Source: Flavobacteriia bacterium
Lineage (GTDB): Bacteria > Bacteroidota > Bacteroidia > Flavobacteriales_D > Crocinitomicaceae
Length of the DNA: 33,870 nt
NCBI GenBank assembly: GCA_947463445.1
Contig: CANHRS010000022.1
Coordinates: forward strand, 1 to 33,870
Reading direction: 5' to 3'
This document shows, in pieces, positions 14,799 through 23,411 of the stretch. Numbering within the stretch: position 1 is the first letter of the stretch; every line of letters begins with the position of its first letter. The position numbers and the translations under genes are program-made. The notes under the pieces were generated by a model. The model ran no database searches, was not told the DNA's origin, and saw nothing but the letters and a program-made list of their open reading frames with translations.

Positions 14799-16129
14799 AT
14801 GTAAGTTGGTTGATAGCGCAACGTGAGTTAAAAGAACGTGTTAAAACACGCTCATTTATAGGAATGGCGATAGTTGGACCGTTATTAGTGATGTTGCTTG
14901 TGTATGTTTTGTTTTCGGTCGGCGAAAATAATAAACCACACTGGAATGTATTAATTGTGGATCCTGCTGGAATCATGGACAATAAAATTTTAGCTAATAC
15001 AACCGGAAGTATTAGCTATGATTTTGCAAATAATTATGTGCAACTAAAAGATTTTGAGAAAAGTGAACGCTTTCAAAAATACGATGCATTATTAGAATTA
15101 AATGAAAAAATTATAAGCAACAAAGCCGCTTTTTTATTTTATAAGGAAAAACCAAGTTTTCTATTCGCTACAAGTATTCAATTTCATGTTGAACGTCGTT
15201 TGGAAGAGGTAATGGTTGGCCGATTTTCTAAAATGTCAATTCAAGAGTTTAGAGGGATAAAACAACCAGTCAATCTTGCATTCAGAAACTTATATGATCC
15301 TAAAAATGAATCGTATAACTTGTCAAGTTGGGTTGGTTTTTTCTTTGGGACTGTAATTTTACTTTTTATTTTGTTGTTTGGAATGACCATTTTAAGAAGT
15401 GTTTCAAGCGAAAAGTCTAATCGTATTGTAGAAGTGTTGCTAGCATCAGTAAAGCCTAGACAATTAATGTTTGGTAAAATTGCTGGAATAGGCATAGCTG
15501 CAATTGTTCAATTTGTAATTTGGACAATATTAATTTGGATTGGTTTGTTTATTTTGAGAGAAACATTATTTCCAGATATGTTGCAAATTTCCAACTGGAA
15601 TATGTCTGAAATTTCATCTAAAACTGCCTCTGGAATGGAGAATAGTTTGTTTCGCTCTAAAACATACAATGATTTTGTGGAATTAGTATACTCCAGGATA
15701 CAATTTGGAGATATGTTAGTCTTTTTCTTGCTTTTTTTTATTGGAGGATATATTTTTTATGGTACTTTTTTCGCCGCTTTAGGAGCGACTTCCGGTTCTG
15801 AGAATGATGGACAACAGTTTGTGTTACCTATAATGGCATTGTTAATAATTGCTTTGTGGGCAGGATATTATGCGGTTCAAAATCCGGTGAGTGATGTAAC
15901 AGCTGTTTTGTCTTTTGTTCCTTTCACAGCTCCTATGGTTTGTATGGTTAAATTGGCGCAAGGATATTCTTTAGGGGAAGGATATCAAATTTATGTTTCT
16001 TTTGCTATCTTAGCGCTGAGTTCATTTGCTACATTGAGAATAGCAGGACGATTATATCAAAATGGAATACTTCAATTTGGTCATCGTTTAAAACTTACAC
16101 AATTTGTTACTTGGTTAAAAAATGGATAG
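14795..16129 (+). CDS. ABC-2 type permease, NatB-like
   Basis: A 444-residue membrane protein with the ABC-2 exporter plan: one N-terminal transmembrane helix (FIGMAIVGPLLVMLLVYVLF), a long extracytoplasmic domain of about 150 residues, then five or six helices beginning VGFFFGTVILLFILLFGMTIL. The cytoplasmic segment SVSSEKSNRIVEVLLASVKPRQLMFGKI is the conserved coupling region of NatB/YhaP-like permeases. It overlaps the ATPase gene by 4 nt and the following ppx gene by 8 nt, so stoichiometric translation is likely. The extracytoplasmic domain is typical of the family. Confidence 0.9.
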   Translation: MNVSWLIAQRELKERVKTRSFIGMAIVGPLLVMLLVYVLFSVGENNKPHWNVLIVDPAGIMDNKILANTTGSISYDFANNYVQLKDFEKSERFQKYDALLELNEKIISNKAAFLFYKEKPSFLFATSIQFHVERRLEEVMVGRFSKMSIQEFRGIKQPVNLAFRNLYDPKNESYNLSSWVGFFFGTVILLFILLFGMTILRSVSSEKSNRIVEVLLASVKPRQLMFGKIAGIGIAAIVQFVIWTILIWIGLFILRETLFPDMLQISNWNMSEISSKTASGMENSLFRSKTYNDFVELVYSRIQFGDMLVFFLLFFIGGYIFYGTFFAALGATSGSENDGQQFVLPIMALLIIALWAGYYAVQNPVSDVTAVLSFVPFTAPMVCMVKLAQGYSLGEGYQIYVSFAILALSSFATLRIAGRLYQNGILQFGHRLKLTQFVTWLKNG

Positions 16130-17018
16130 TAAGCGTATTGCAGTAATTGATTTAGGTACAAATACTTTCAATCTATTGATTGCGGAAGTTTCTAAAGTAG
16201 AAATAGAAGTAATTCATGCAGAAAAGGATGGTGTAGCACTTGGTATGGGTGGACTTAATGATGGTGTAATTGTGTCAGATGCTATTTTACGTGCTGTAAA
16301 AACAATGACCCATTTTGCAAGTATGTGTGAGCGTCATGAAGTGGACGAGATTCGTGCATTTGGAACCTCCGCAATTCGAGATGCAATCAATGGCCGTGAT
16401 TTTGTTCAATTAATTGAAAAAGAAACTGGCATTAAAGTGGAAATCATCACCGGAGAACAAGAAGCAAATTATATTTATGAAGGGGTGAAATGGACCCATG
16501 AGTTCACGGAACAATCCATGGTAATGGATGTTGGCGGTGGAAGTACCGAATTTATTTTTGCTGGACCTAATGGGGTAGATGATTTGATTTCCTTAAATAT
16601 TGGTGTCTCTCGTATTTTTCAAGAATTAGAATTGAGTGATCCACTTACTCCTGAAGAATGCATAAAAGTAGAAGAATGGATTTCTTCTCGTGCAGGAGAA
16701 TTTATGACTGGAAAAACATGTCAAACTTTAATAGGTGCATCTGGTTGTTTTGAAACATTTTACGAAATGATAAACAAACAGCCACTTCCAAGTTTTACGG
16801 AAACAGAAGAATTGCCCATAAATGACTTTGTGCGCACGTTGGACTGGATTATTATGTCTAGTCAATCGCAGCGTGATTTAAACCCGCATATCATCCCTAT
16901 TCGTCGAAAAATGGCTCCGATTGCAGCGATTAAAACGCGCTGGGTGATTCAGCAGCTCGGAATACAAAAAATAGTAGTTTCCCCTTGTTCGCTAAAAGAA
17001 GGAGTACTCCAATCGTAA
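16122..17018 (+). CDS. ppx: Exopolyphosphatase / GppA-type phosphatase, short form
   Basis: A 298-residue ASKHA-fold enzyme limited to the two catalytic subdomains. E. coli Ppx has about 510 residues with extra C-terminal domains, all missing here. Motifs: IAVIDLGTNTFNLLIAEV (phosphate loop 1), AFGTSAIRDA, ITGEQEANYIYEGV and MDVGGGSTEFIF (phosphate loop 2). Family members release phosphate from inorganic polyphosphate or remove the 5' phosphate of pppGpp. The ATG overlaps the permease stop by 8 nt, so it is the last gene of the protease/ABC exporter operon; the functional link is unknown. Confidence 0.92.
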   Translation: MDSKRIAVIDLGTNTFNLLIAEVSKVEIEVIHAEKDGVALGMGGLNDGVIVSDAILRAVKTMTHFASMCERHEVDEIRAFGTSAIRDAINGRDFVQLIEKETGIKVEIITGEQEANYIYEGVKWTHEFTEQSMVMDVGGGSTEFIFAGPNGVDDLISLNIGVSRIFQELELSDPLTPEECIKVEEWISSRAGEFMTGKTCQTLIGASGCFETFYEMINKQPLPSFTETEELPINDFVRTLDWIIMSSQSQRDLNPHIIPIRRKMAPIAAIKTRWVIQQLGIQKIVVSPCSLKEGVLQS

Positions 17019-17019
17019 T

Positions 17020-17096
17020 GGTTAATCGCGCGTAAGGGTTAATCGCGATTAACCCGCAAATATTCAATCGTCGTTCGGGTGAATCGAGATTCACCC
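17020..17096. repeat. Two related 20-nt palindromes and a partial copy
   Basis: GGGTTAATCGCGATTAACCC (17036-17055) is a perfect palindrome. GGGTGAATC/GATTCACCC (17077-17096) is palindromic with a 2-nt centre and differs from the first at few positions. GGTTAATCGCG (17020-17030) repeats the left half. The cluster lies between the convergent 3' ends at 17018 and 17126. No T run follows either hairpin on either strand, so a standard terminator is doubtful. It may be a REP-like element or a transcript-end stabiliser. Confidence 0.75.
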
Positions 17097-17125
17097 AACA
17101 CTAAACCCTCCTTAAAAATATAAAT

Positions 17126-17596
17126 CTAATACTTCGAATAAATAGGGTTCTGCGCTCCATTCGTAGCATGACATTTGTTGCAAGATGCGTTATTAGTTAA
17201 TGGAGCTTTCATCATTGAAGTGTCGCCGTTTGTTATGATTGCTGGGTGTTTTCCCGCAAAAGAAATAGTTTCTGTTGTGTAAAAATTTCCACTTTTGTCA
17301 ATTGGAATAGCTTTGCTTGCATCGATAATGTTTCCGTTAGCGTCCTTAGAGAATAATACCATTACTGCATTTTGTATAGGTGTAATTTTGTCGCTTTTGA
17401 ATGCGGATCCACAAATAGAAAAACATCCTCTTCCTTCATCTCCAGATTTATGACAGGTTGTACAGTCTTCTCCGCGATTATGGCTAGATCTATTTGCGGT
17501 GCTTATGTTGGTTTCTGTACAACTTCCAGAGCCTTCGCGTTCACAAGAAGTAAATGAAAAACTTAAAAGCGCAAAAAATAAAAAGGGGATTTTCAT
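17126..17596 (-). CDS. Lipoprotein with two CxxCH haem-binding motifs
   Basis: A 156-residue exported protein. The N-terminus KIPFLFFALLSFSFTSC is a lipoprotein signal with lipidation at Cys18. CTTCH (residues 45-49) and CNKCH (139-143) are c-type haem attachment motifs about 90 residues apart, and the region between (NAVMVLFSKDANGNIIDASKA, then GNFYTTE) looks like a beta-rich domain. Extra cysteines at 26, 58 and 62 may form a disulfide or bind metal. The protein is likely anchored in the outer membrane or periplasm and involved in electron transfer, but distal haem ligands and partners cannot be seen. No co-directional close neighbour. Confidence 0.75.
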   Translation of the reverse strand: MKIPFLFFALLSFSFTSCEREGSGSCTETNISTANRSSHNRGEDCTTCHKSGDEGRGCFSICGSAFKSDKITPIQNAVMVLFSKDANGNIIDASKAIPIDKSGNFYTTETISFAGKHPAIITNGDTSMMKAPLTNNASCNKCHATNGAQNPIYSKY

Positions 17597-17735
17597 AAAT
17601 GGTAAATTTAAATAGAATAATTTTACTTGTTTAACGTTGCAATTTAGTAAAAGTTATTCGAGCGGAATGCAAATCGATAGTTTGTATTCTTTCTAAATAA
17701 TAGGGTGTTGATTTGTAGTTTTTTACGTGATTTTT

Positions 17736-18449
17736 TTAAAACTCTAGCGGAACTTCCATTATGAGAATCCTGCTTTTTTCTAGAAAAGAAAAAGTAACTT
17801 CTTTTGTTTCTACAATTCCCATTCCGTCTCTACGCTCCAAGATTTGTCCGTCTATAGCTATTTTTCCTTCAATGATGAAAACGTAAATCCCTGTCAATTC
17901 TCCTTGAAAATGATATGTTTTGTTGGAATTAGCATCCATTTCTCCAAGTAGAAACCATGCGTCTTGATGTATCCAACCACCAGCATCATCAGCGTTGGGA
18001 GATACAATTTGATTCCATTCGTTGGGTACTTGTGTCGCTTTCACATCGATTTCCTGATAACGAGGAGTTACATTACGCTTGTTTGGAAATACCCAGATTT
18101 GTAACAATTTTGTTTTGTTCGTCGAACTTGGATTGTATTCACTATGGTAAATTCCTGTTCCTGCACTCATGATTTGTATTTGTCCAGCGGAAATAGTAGC
18201 GGCATTTCCCATACTATCTTTGTGGGCAACTTCTCCTTCCAAAGGAATAGTGATAATTTCCATATTGTCATGTGGATGTTCCGGGAATCCAATTCCTGCA
18301 GAAACTTCATCATCGTTTAATACGCGTAATGCGCCAAAATGCATTCTATTTCGATTGTGGTATCCTGCAAAACTAAAAGAGTGTTTTGCTAATAACCAAC
18401 CGTGATCCGCAAAGCCACGTGTGTCCGATTTGTGAAAGATTGTTTTCAT
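17736..18449 (-). CDS. Pirin-family protein (YhhW-like quercetinase type)
   Basis: A 237-residue bicupin. The N-terminal cupin has the metal ligands H58 and H60 (FPEHPHDNMEI), H102 and E104 (GIYHSEY), in the exact pattern of E. coli YhhW, which opens quercetin in vitro. Length and the C-terminal degenerate cupin (YVFIIEGKIAIDGQILERRDG) also match that family. The physiological substrate of bacterial pirins is generally unknown; redox sensing has been proposed. A near-consensus -7 element TACATTTA (18492-18485, one mismatch) lies upstream, giving a leader of about 32 nt. Single-gene unit. Confidence 0.92.
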   Translation of the reverse strand: MKTIFHKSDTRGFADHGWLLAKHSFSFAGYHNRNRMHFGALRVLNDDEVSAGIGFPEHPHDNMEIITIPLEGEVAHKDSMGNAATISAGQIQIMSAGTGIYHSEYNPSSTNKTKLLQIWVFPNKRNVTPRYQEIDVKATQVPNEWNQIVSPNADDAGGWIHQDAWFLLGEMDANSNKTYHFQGELTGIYVFIIEGKIAIDGQILERRDGMGIVETKEVTFSFLEKSRILIMEVPLEF

Positions 18450-18602
18450 TGGAATGTTATTTGTGTCGGAATTTATTATGTACCTAAATGTACAATTTAA
18501 ATTGCAATATATCTTCTTTTCTTTTTATAATTATCAAATATAAAATAATGAATTATTTGTTTATTTAAATATAAATATAATATTGTATAATAAATATTTA
18601 TA

Positions 18603-18621
18603 ATAACTTATATTAAGTTAT
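18603..18621. repeat. Perfect 8-3-8 inverted repeat in an AT-rich tract
   Basis: ATAACTTA-TAT-TAAGTTAT, a possible operator or easily melted site between the divergent pirin and dnaE promoters. Confidence 0.5.
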
Positions 18622-18685
18622 ACTTTATGTTTGTAACATCTTTTTATTCCTGTAAAATCGTATTAGAAAATCAATCCTGATTTTG

Positions 18686-18693
18686 TAAATTTG
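18686..18693 (+). promoter_or_regulatory. -7 promoter element TAAATTTG upstream of dnaE
   Basis: Exact TAnnTTTG match. The predicted start near 18697 gives dnaE a long leader of about 180 nt, unlike the 10-30 nt leaders predicted elsewhere in this window. No clear TTG -33 element. Confidence 0.55.
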
Positions 18694-18715
18694 ATATGCA
18701 AATTAAAGTTTATGG

Positions 18716-18830
18716 TGGCTTCTAGAAATTAGATTTTTTGAGGCAAGCCAAAAATTAAATCCGGAGTTTACTTTAGTAAATGAGGAGAGAAAGCTTTGCT
18801 TTCGAAGACCAAACGGTAGTGCAGGGGATT
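18716..18830 (+). ncRNA. Candidate structured RNA leader of dnaE
   Basis: Several stems can form in sequence: TGGCTT (18716-18721) with AAGCCA (18745-18750); TTTAC-TTTA-GTAAA inside 18767-18780; GAAAGC-TTT-GCTTTC at 18789-18803; and a closing AATCC (18758-18762) with GGATT (18826-18830) that encloses the last two. Conserved-looking single-stranded pieces (CCGGAG, GAAGACCAAACGG) join them. The look is that of a recurrent flavobacterial intergenic RNA, but no Rfam family can be confirmed without a covariance search. Confidence 0.4.
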
Positions 18831-18876
18831 AAAAGGAGTTTATAAAACGAAAAAAAAGCAATTTACAGAAGACATT

Positions 18877-21800
18877 ATGTATTTAATATTCGATACCGAA
18901 ACAACAGGACTCCCAAAAGACTGGAAAAAACCATTCACGGATACCGATAACTGGCCACGCGCAATTCAAATTGCCTGGCAGTTACACGATGATCTCGGTG
19001 AATTAATAGAAGCAAAAGAGTATATCATTCAGCCGATTGGTTTCGATATACCTTACGATGCGGAAAAAATACATGGTATCTCTACGGAATATGCATTGCA
19101 AGAAGGTGTGACCCTTGAACAGGCAATGTCCGAATTTCAAGAGGCAATAGCAAAATCAAAGTTTATTGTCGGACAAAATGTTAGTTTCGATAAAAATATT
19201 GTTGGGTGTGAATTTCATCGATTAGGCCTAGGGAATGAATGGCAGAATTTACCTGTTTTAGATACATGTACGGAAGTTACAGCGACTTTATGTAAATTAC
19301 CTGGAGGACGTGGCGGGAAGTATAAACTACCTACATTATCTGAATTACATAAGGAACTTTTTGATGAGCCATTTGCAGAGGCGCATAACGCAACTGCCGA
19401 TGTCGAAGCGACTACCCGTTGTTTCTTTGAGTTAATTCGTAGAGAGGTGTTTACACCAGAAGAGTTAAAGCAAGAAATTGCATATTTTAATCGTTTTAGA
19501 GAGTACAATCCTACTACTATTCAGCCTATAGGTTTACAGCATGTGAACCTAAAAGAGGCTAGTGCAGCGCTTAAAGCAGATTCTAAAAGTACTGAAAGTA
19601 CTGCTGGTAGTTTTGCCAAAAAAGACATTGCTCACCTTAAGGATGCTCCATTTGTTCATTTGCATAATCATTCCCAATATTCAATTCTCCAATCTACAAT
19701 TTCCATTCAGGGTCTTGTCCAAAAAACAATTGAACTTGGGATGGATGCTGTTGCGCTTACGGATATCGGTAATATGATGGCTGCTTTTCATTTTGAAAAA
19801 GCAATAAGTGGCTATAATAAAAAGGTGCAAGAAGAACGAAAAGAGGCTGAAGAAAAAGGAGAGGACTTTAACAAAAAAGAAATTATACCAATCATTGGAT
19901 GTACATTTAATGTTTGTAGTAATCATTTAGATAAGTCACAGAAAGATAATGGTTATCAAATTGTTCTATTGGCAAAAAATAAAATAGGATACCAAAATTT
20001 AATTAAACTTTCTTCGATTGCTTTTACAGAAGGTATGTATTATGTACCACGTATCGATAAGCGATTAATAGAGCAGTACCACGAAGATGTTATTGTTTTG
20101 TCTGGTAACTTGTACGGTGAGGTACCAAACATGATTTTGAATCTTGGGGAAAAACAAGCGGAAGATGCATTACTTTGGTGGAAAAATTTATTTGGCGAAG
20201 ATTTCTATTTAGAAGTGATGCGCCATGGACAAGAGAATGAGGAGCGTGTCAATCAAACGTTAATTAAATTTGCAGCGAAACACCAGGTAAAATTAGTTGC
20301 TACTAACAACACCTTCTATTTAAATAAAGCAGATGCTGTTTCACATGATATTTTATTGTGTGTGAAAGATAACGAATTGGTTTCAACACCTGTGGGTCGT
20401 GGTCGTGGATTTAGATATGGCTTAGAAAATCAAGAATATTATTTTAAGTCTGCAGATGAAATGAAAGAATTGTTTGCGGACTTACCGGAAGCAATTTTAT
20501 CGATTGGTGAAATCATTGCAAAAATTGAACCTTTTGGTTTAGCTAGGGATGTACTCTTACCTGCATTTGATATTCCAGAAGAATTTCAAGATCCACAAGA
20601 CGCGATTGATGGTGGGAAACGGGGAGAAAATGCGTTCTTACGTCACTTGACGTACAAGGGTGCCGAAAAACGTTATCCGGTGATTACGGATGAGATTCGC
20701 GATCGTATCGACTTCGAATTAGCAACGGTTGAACGTACTGGTTATCCTGGTTATTTCTTGATTGTACAAGATTTTTGTCAGGCAGCGCGTGATATGGGTG
20801 TATCTGTAGGGCCTGGACGTGGTTCTGCTGCTGGTTCTGCGGTAGCATATTGTACAGGGATTACAAATGTGGATCCAATCAAGTACGACCTGCTTTTTGA
20901 GCGTTTCTTAAATCCTGATCGTATTTCGATGCCGGATATTGATATCGATTTTGATGATGAGGGTCGCGGTCGTGTGATCGATTGGGTAATTGAAAAATAT
21001 GGTTCAAACCAAGTAGCGCAAATCATTACCTATGGAACGATGGCTGCAAAATCGTCGCTGCGTGATACGGCACGTGTATTAGATTTACCATTGTTTGAAG
21101 CGGATCGACTAGCAAAATTAGTTCCAGATATTTCACTCAAGAAATTATTTTCCTTAGATGATGCAGAATTAGCATCCAAATTGAAAAATAAAGCAGAAGA
21201 CATTCAAGCAGCGAATGAATTAAAACGTTTGTCGCAAGGAACAGATTTGTCTGCCAAAGTAATTCAGCAGGCGAAACAATTGGAAGGTTCGGTACGAAAT
21301 ACTGGTATTCACGCCTGTGGGGTGATTATTACGCCTTCTGATATTACGCAATTCGTACCGGTTGCAACCGCTAAAGACTCCAACATGTGGTGTACGCAGT
21401 TTGATAACTCGGTAGCTGAAGAGGCTGGATTATTGAAAATGGACTTCTTGGGGTTAAAGACATTAACCCTAATTAAATATGCGGTCAAAAATGTAAAAGA
21501 ACGTCATGGAATTGATTTGGTTCCAGATGAATTCCCGGTAGATGATACGCCGACCTATGAGTTGTTCCAACGAGGAGAAACGGTAGGGATATTCCAATAC
21601 GAGTCACCCGGGATGCAAAAATACATGAAGGAGTTAAAGCCTACAGTATTTGCCGATCTGATTGCTATGAATGCCTTGTACCGTCCGGGACCAATCGAGT
21701 ATATCCCTTCGTTTATTAAACGTAAACATGGGGAAGAACCGATTGTGTATGATGTGGATGCGTGTGAGGAATACTTGAAAGAAACATACGGTATTACTGT

Positions 21801-23244
21801 ATATCAAGAGCAAGTAATGCTTCTTTCTCAGAAGTTAGCTGGATTCTCTAAAGGGGAAGCGGATACCTTGCGAAAAGCGATGGGTAAGAAACAAATTTAC
21901 TTGCTCGACAAAATGCGTCCGCAGTTTATTCAACAAGGGAATGAACGTGGGCACGATACGGTTGCATTAGAGAAAATTTGGAAAGACTGGGAAGCGTTTG
22001 CTTCGTATGCCTTCAACAAATCGCACTCAACGTGTTATGCGTGGATTGCATACCAAACTGCTTATCTAAAAGCAAATTACCCAGCGGAATATATGGCTTC
22101 GGTACTTTCGAATAACATGAGTGACATAAAATCAGTTACTTTTTTCATGGAAGAGTGTAAACGTATGGGAATTCAAGTACTTGGTCCAGATGTAAATGAG
22201 TCTTCCTTTTTATTTACCGTAAACAAAGAAGGAGCGATCCGTTTCGGTTTAGGTGCTATTAAAGGGATGGGAACAGCACCAGTCGAAGCAGTTATTATGG
22301 AACGTTCAGAAAATGGTCCGTATACTTCGATTTTTGAATTTTCTAAACGAGTTAATTTACGTGTATGTACCAAAAAAGCGTTTGAAAGTTTGGCGTATGC
22401 GGGTGGTTTTGATTCGTTTAAAAATGTACACCGTGCGCAATATTTCAAAGAAGATGGATCGGGTAGAATATTCTTAGAAAATGCTATTCGTTTTGGAAAT
22501 AGTTTCCAAGAAAATGCGAATTCATCACAAGCTTCTTTATTCGGGGAAGCTTCCGGAGCAGAAATTCCAGAACCGGAAATACCAAAGGCAGATGAGTGGC
22601 CGTCGATGTATAAATTGAGCAAAGAAAAAGAGGTCGTTGGTATTTTTATTTCTGGTCACCCACTAGACGATTTCCGTTTGGAGATAGAGTCGTTTTGTAA
22701 TGGTCAAGTTTCTATGTTGAATAATCCAGTGGAAAATATCAATAAGGAAGTATTGATGGCAGCGGTAATTTCAGAATGTGAGAATCGGATGACTAAAAAT
22801 AATGAACCATTTGGTACAATGGTGATTGAAGATTATACCGATTCCTATAAATTATTTTTATTCAGAGAAAATTATTTAAAGTTCAAGCCGTTTTTTGTTC
22901 CAGGTACTTTTGTGTCAATCAAAGGAAAATTCGAAATTCCTCGTCACCGAAAAGAACCTGAGTTTGTGATTCAAACGATGGAATTATTACATGATTTAAA
23001 GGAGAAGCGCGCGAATACGATACAATTGAAAATTTCCAACAAGAAACTAAACCAAATAATGATACAAGATTTGAACCGTTTATTCTTGGAAAACGAAGGC
23101 CGCTGTGCAGTGAAATTCGTGATTTTTGATCCGCTAGATAATTTGGAGGTTACCTTACCATCCAAAAATATTCGGATTGATCCGAACAACGATTTTGTGA
23201 AACGTTTGAAAGAATTTGATTTGGAGTTTGAATTGATGGGGTAG
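18877..23244 (+). CDS. dnaE: DNA polymerase III alpha subunit with fused exonuclease
   Basis: A 1455-residue replicative polymerase, larger than E. coli DnaE (1160) because about 230 residues of DEDDh exonuclease precede it. LIFDTETTGLP (D6, E8) is ExoI, FIVGQNVSFDKNIV ExoII, and HNATADVEAT ExoIII with the general-base His. The PHP domain starts FVHLHNHSQYS (H261, H263, H265). The polymerase active site is MPDIDIDFDDEGRGRV (D687, D689), with the GPGRGSAAGS loop before it. Fingers, helix-hairpin-helix and a C-terminal OB-fold follow (VSIKGKFEIPRHRKEPEFVIQ). The fused proofreader is a Bacteroidota trait and stands in for a separate DnaQ. Long structured leader; no partner gene follows. Confidence 0.97.
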   Translation: MYLIFDTETTGLPKDWKKPFTDTDNWPRAIQIAWQLHDDLGELIEAKEYIIQPIGFDIPYDAEKIHGISTEYALQEGVTLEQAMSEFQEAIAKSKFIVGQNVSFDKNIVGCEFHRLGLGNEWQNLPVLDTCTEVTATLCKLPGGRGGKYKLPTLSELHKELFDEPFAEAHNATADVEATTRCFFELIRREVFTPEELKQEIAYFNRFREYNPTTIQPIGLQHVNLKEASAALKADSKSTESTAGSFAKKDIAHLKDAPFVHLHNHSQYSILQSTISIQGLVQKTIELGMDAVALTDIGNMMAAFHFEKAISGYNKKVQEERKEAEEKGEDFNKKEIIPIIGCTFNVCSNHLDKSQKDNGYQIVLLAKNKIGYQNLIKLSSIAFTEGMYYVPRIDKRLIEQYHEDVIVLSGNLYGEVPNMILNLGEKQAEDALLWWKNLFGEDFYLEVMRHGQENEERVNQTLIKFAAKHQVKLVATNNTFYLNKADAVSHDILLCVKDNELVSTPVGRGRGFRYGLENQEYYFKSADEMKELFADLPEAILSIGEIIAKIEPFGLARDVLLPAFDIPEEFQDPQDAIDGGKRGENAFLRHLTYKGAEKRYPVITDEIRDRIDFELATVERTGYPGYFLIVQDFCQAARDMGVSVGPGRGSAAGSAVAYCTGITNVDPIKYDLLFERFLNPDRISMPDIDIDFDDEGRGRVIDWVIEKYGSNQVAQIITYGTMAAKSSLRDTARVLDLPLFEADRLAKLVPDISLKKLFSLDDAELASKLKNKAEDIQAANELKRLSQGTDLSAKVIQQAKQLEGSVRNTGIHACGVIITPSDITQFVPVATAKDSNMWCTQFDNSVAEEAGLLKMDFLGLKTLTLIKYAVKNVKERHGIDLVPDEFPVDDTPTYELFQRGETVGIFQYESPGMQKYMKELKPTVFADLIAMNALYRPGPIEYIPSFIKRKHGEEPIVYDVDACEEYLKETYGITVYQEQVMLLSQKLAGFSKGEADTLRKAMGKKQIYLLDKMRPQFIQQGNERGHDTVALEKIWKDWEAFASYAFNKSHSTCYAWIAYQTAYLKANYPAEYMASVLSNNMSDIKSVTFFMEECKRMGIQVLGPDVNESSFLFTVNKEGAIRFGLGAIKGMGTAPVEAVIMERSENGPYTSIFEFSKRVNLRVCTKKAFESLAYAGGFDSFKNVHRAQYFKEDGSGRIFLENAIRFGNSFQENANSSQASLFGEASGAEIPEPEIPKADEWPSMYKLSKEKEVVGIFISGHPLDDFRLEIESFCNGQVSMLNNPVENINKEVLMAAVISECENRMTKNNEPFGTMVIEDYTDSYKLFLFRENYLKFKPFFVPGTFVSIKGKFEIPRHRKEPEFVIQTMELLHDLKEKRANTIQLKISNKKLNQIMIQDLNRLFLENEGRCAVKFVIFDPLDNLEVTLPSKNIRIDPNNDFVKRLKEFDLEFELMG

Positions 23245-23249
23245 AATAA

Positions 23250-23411
23250 TTAAGGCTTCACATGCACAATCTTCCCGTCTTGCATGATCACAAGTTCGCT
23301 ATTGATTTTGCGTTTATACTCCACCAATTTTTCATAAACTAAATCCATACTAGCAACGATTTTATCTGTTGTCTCACAAGGATATTCTATCGGAGTTTTA
23401 TCTTTTTTCAT
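23250..23411 (-). CDS. Small protein overlapping the zeta-like kinase, putative antitoxin
   Basis: A 53-residue protein read on the minus strand from ATG 23411 to TAA 23250. It starts MKKDKTPIEYPCETTDKIV, continues with a helical stretch (ASMDLVYEKLVEYKRKINSEL) and ends VIMQDGKIVHVKP, a likely beta hairpin. It overlaps the end of the kinase gene by 14 nt, so translation is coupled. No membrane segment or signal. Position and size fit a regulator or antitoxin of the kinase, but it has no resemblance to the three-helix epsilon antitoxin, so the role is inference only. Confidence 0.65.
   Translation of the reverse strand: MKKDKTPIEYPCETTDKIVASMDLVYEKLVEYKRKINSELVIMQDGKIVHVKP

Larger units (their letters stand above)
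18450..18876. other. 427-bp intergenic region, very AT-rich then structured
   Basis: No coding frame of note. The left part (18450-18495) holds the pirin promoter. 18520-18640 is almost pure A/T and contains a perfect inverted repeat at 18603-18621. From 18686 a plus-strand promoter and a hairpin-rich leader lead into dnaE. Confidence 0.7.

Noticed and set aside
22173-22622. 149-residue minus-strand frame inside dnaE
   Set aside because: Antisense to well-conserved polymerase sequence; no family resemblance.
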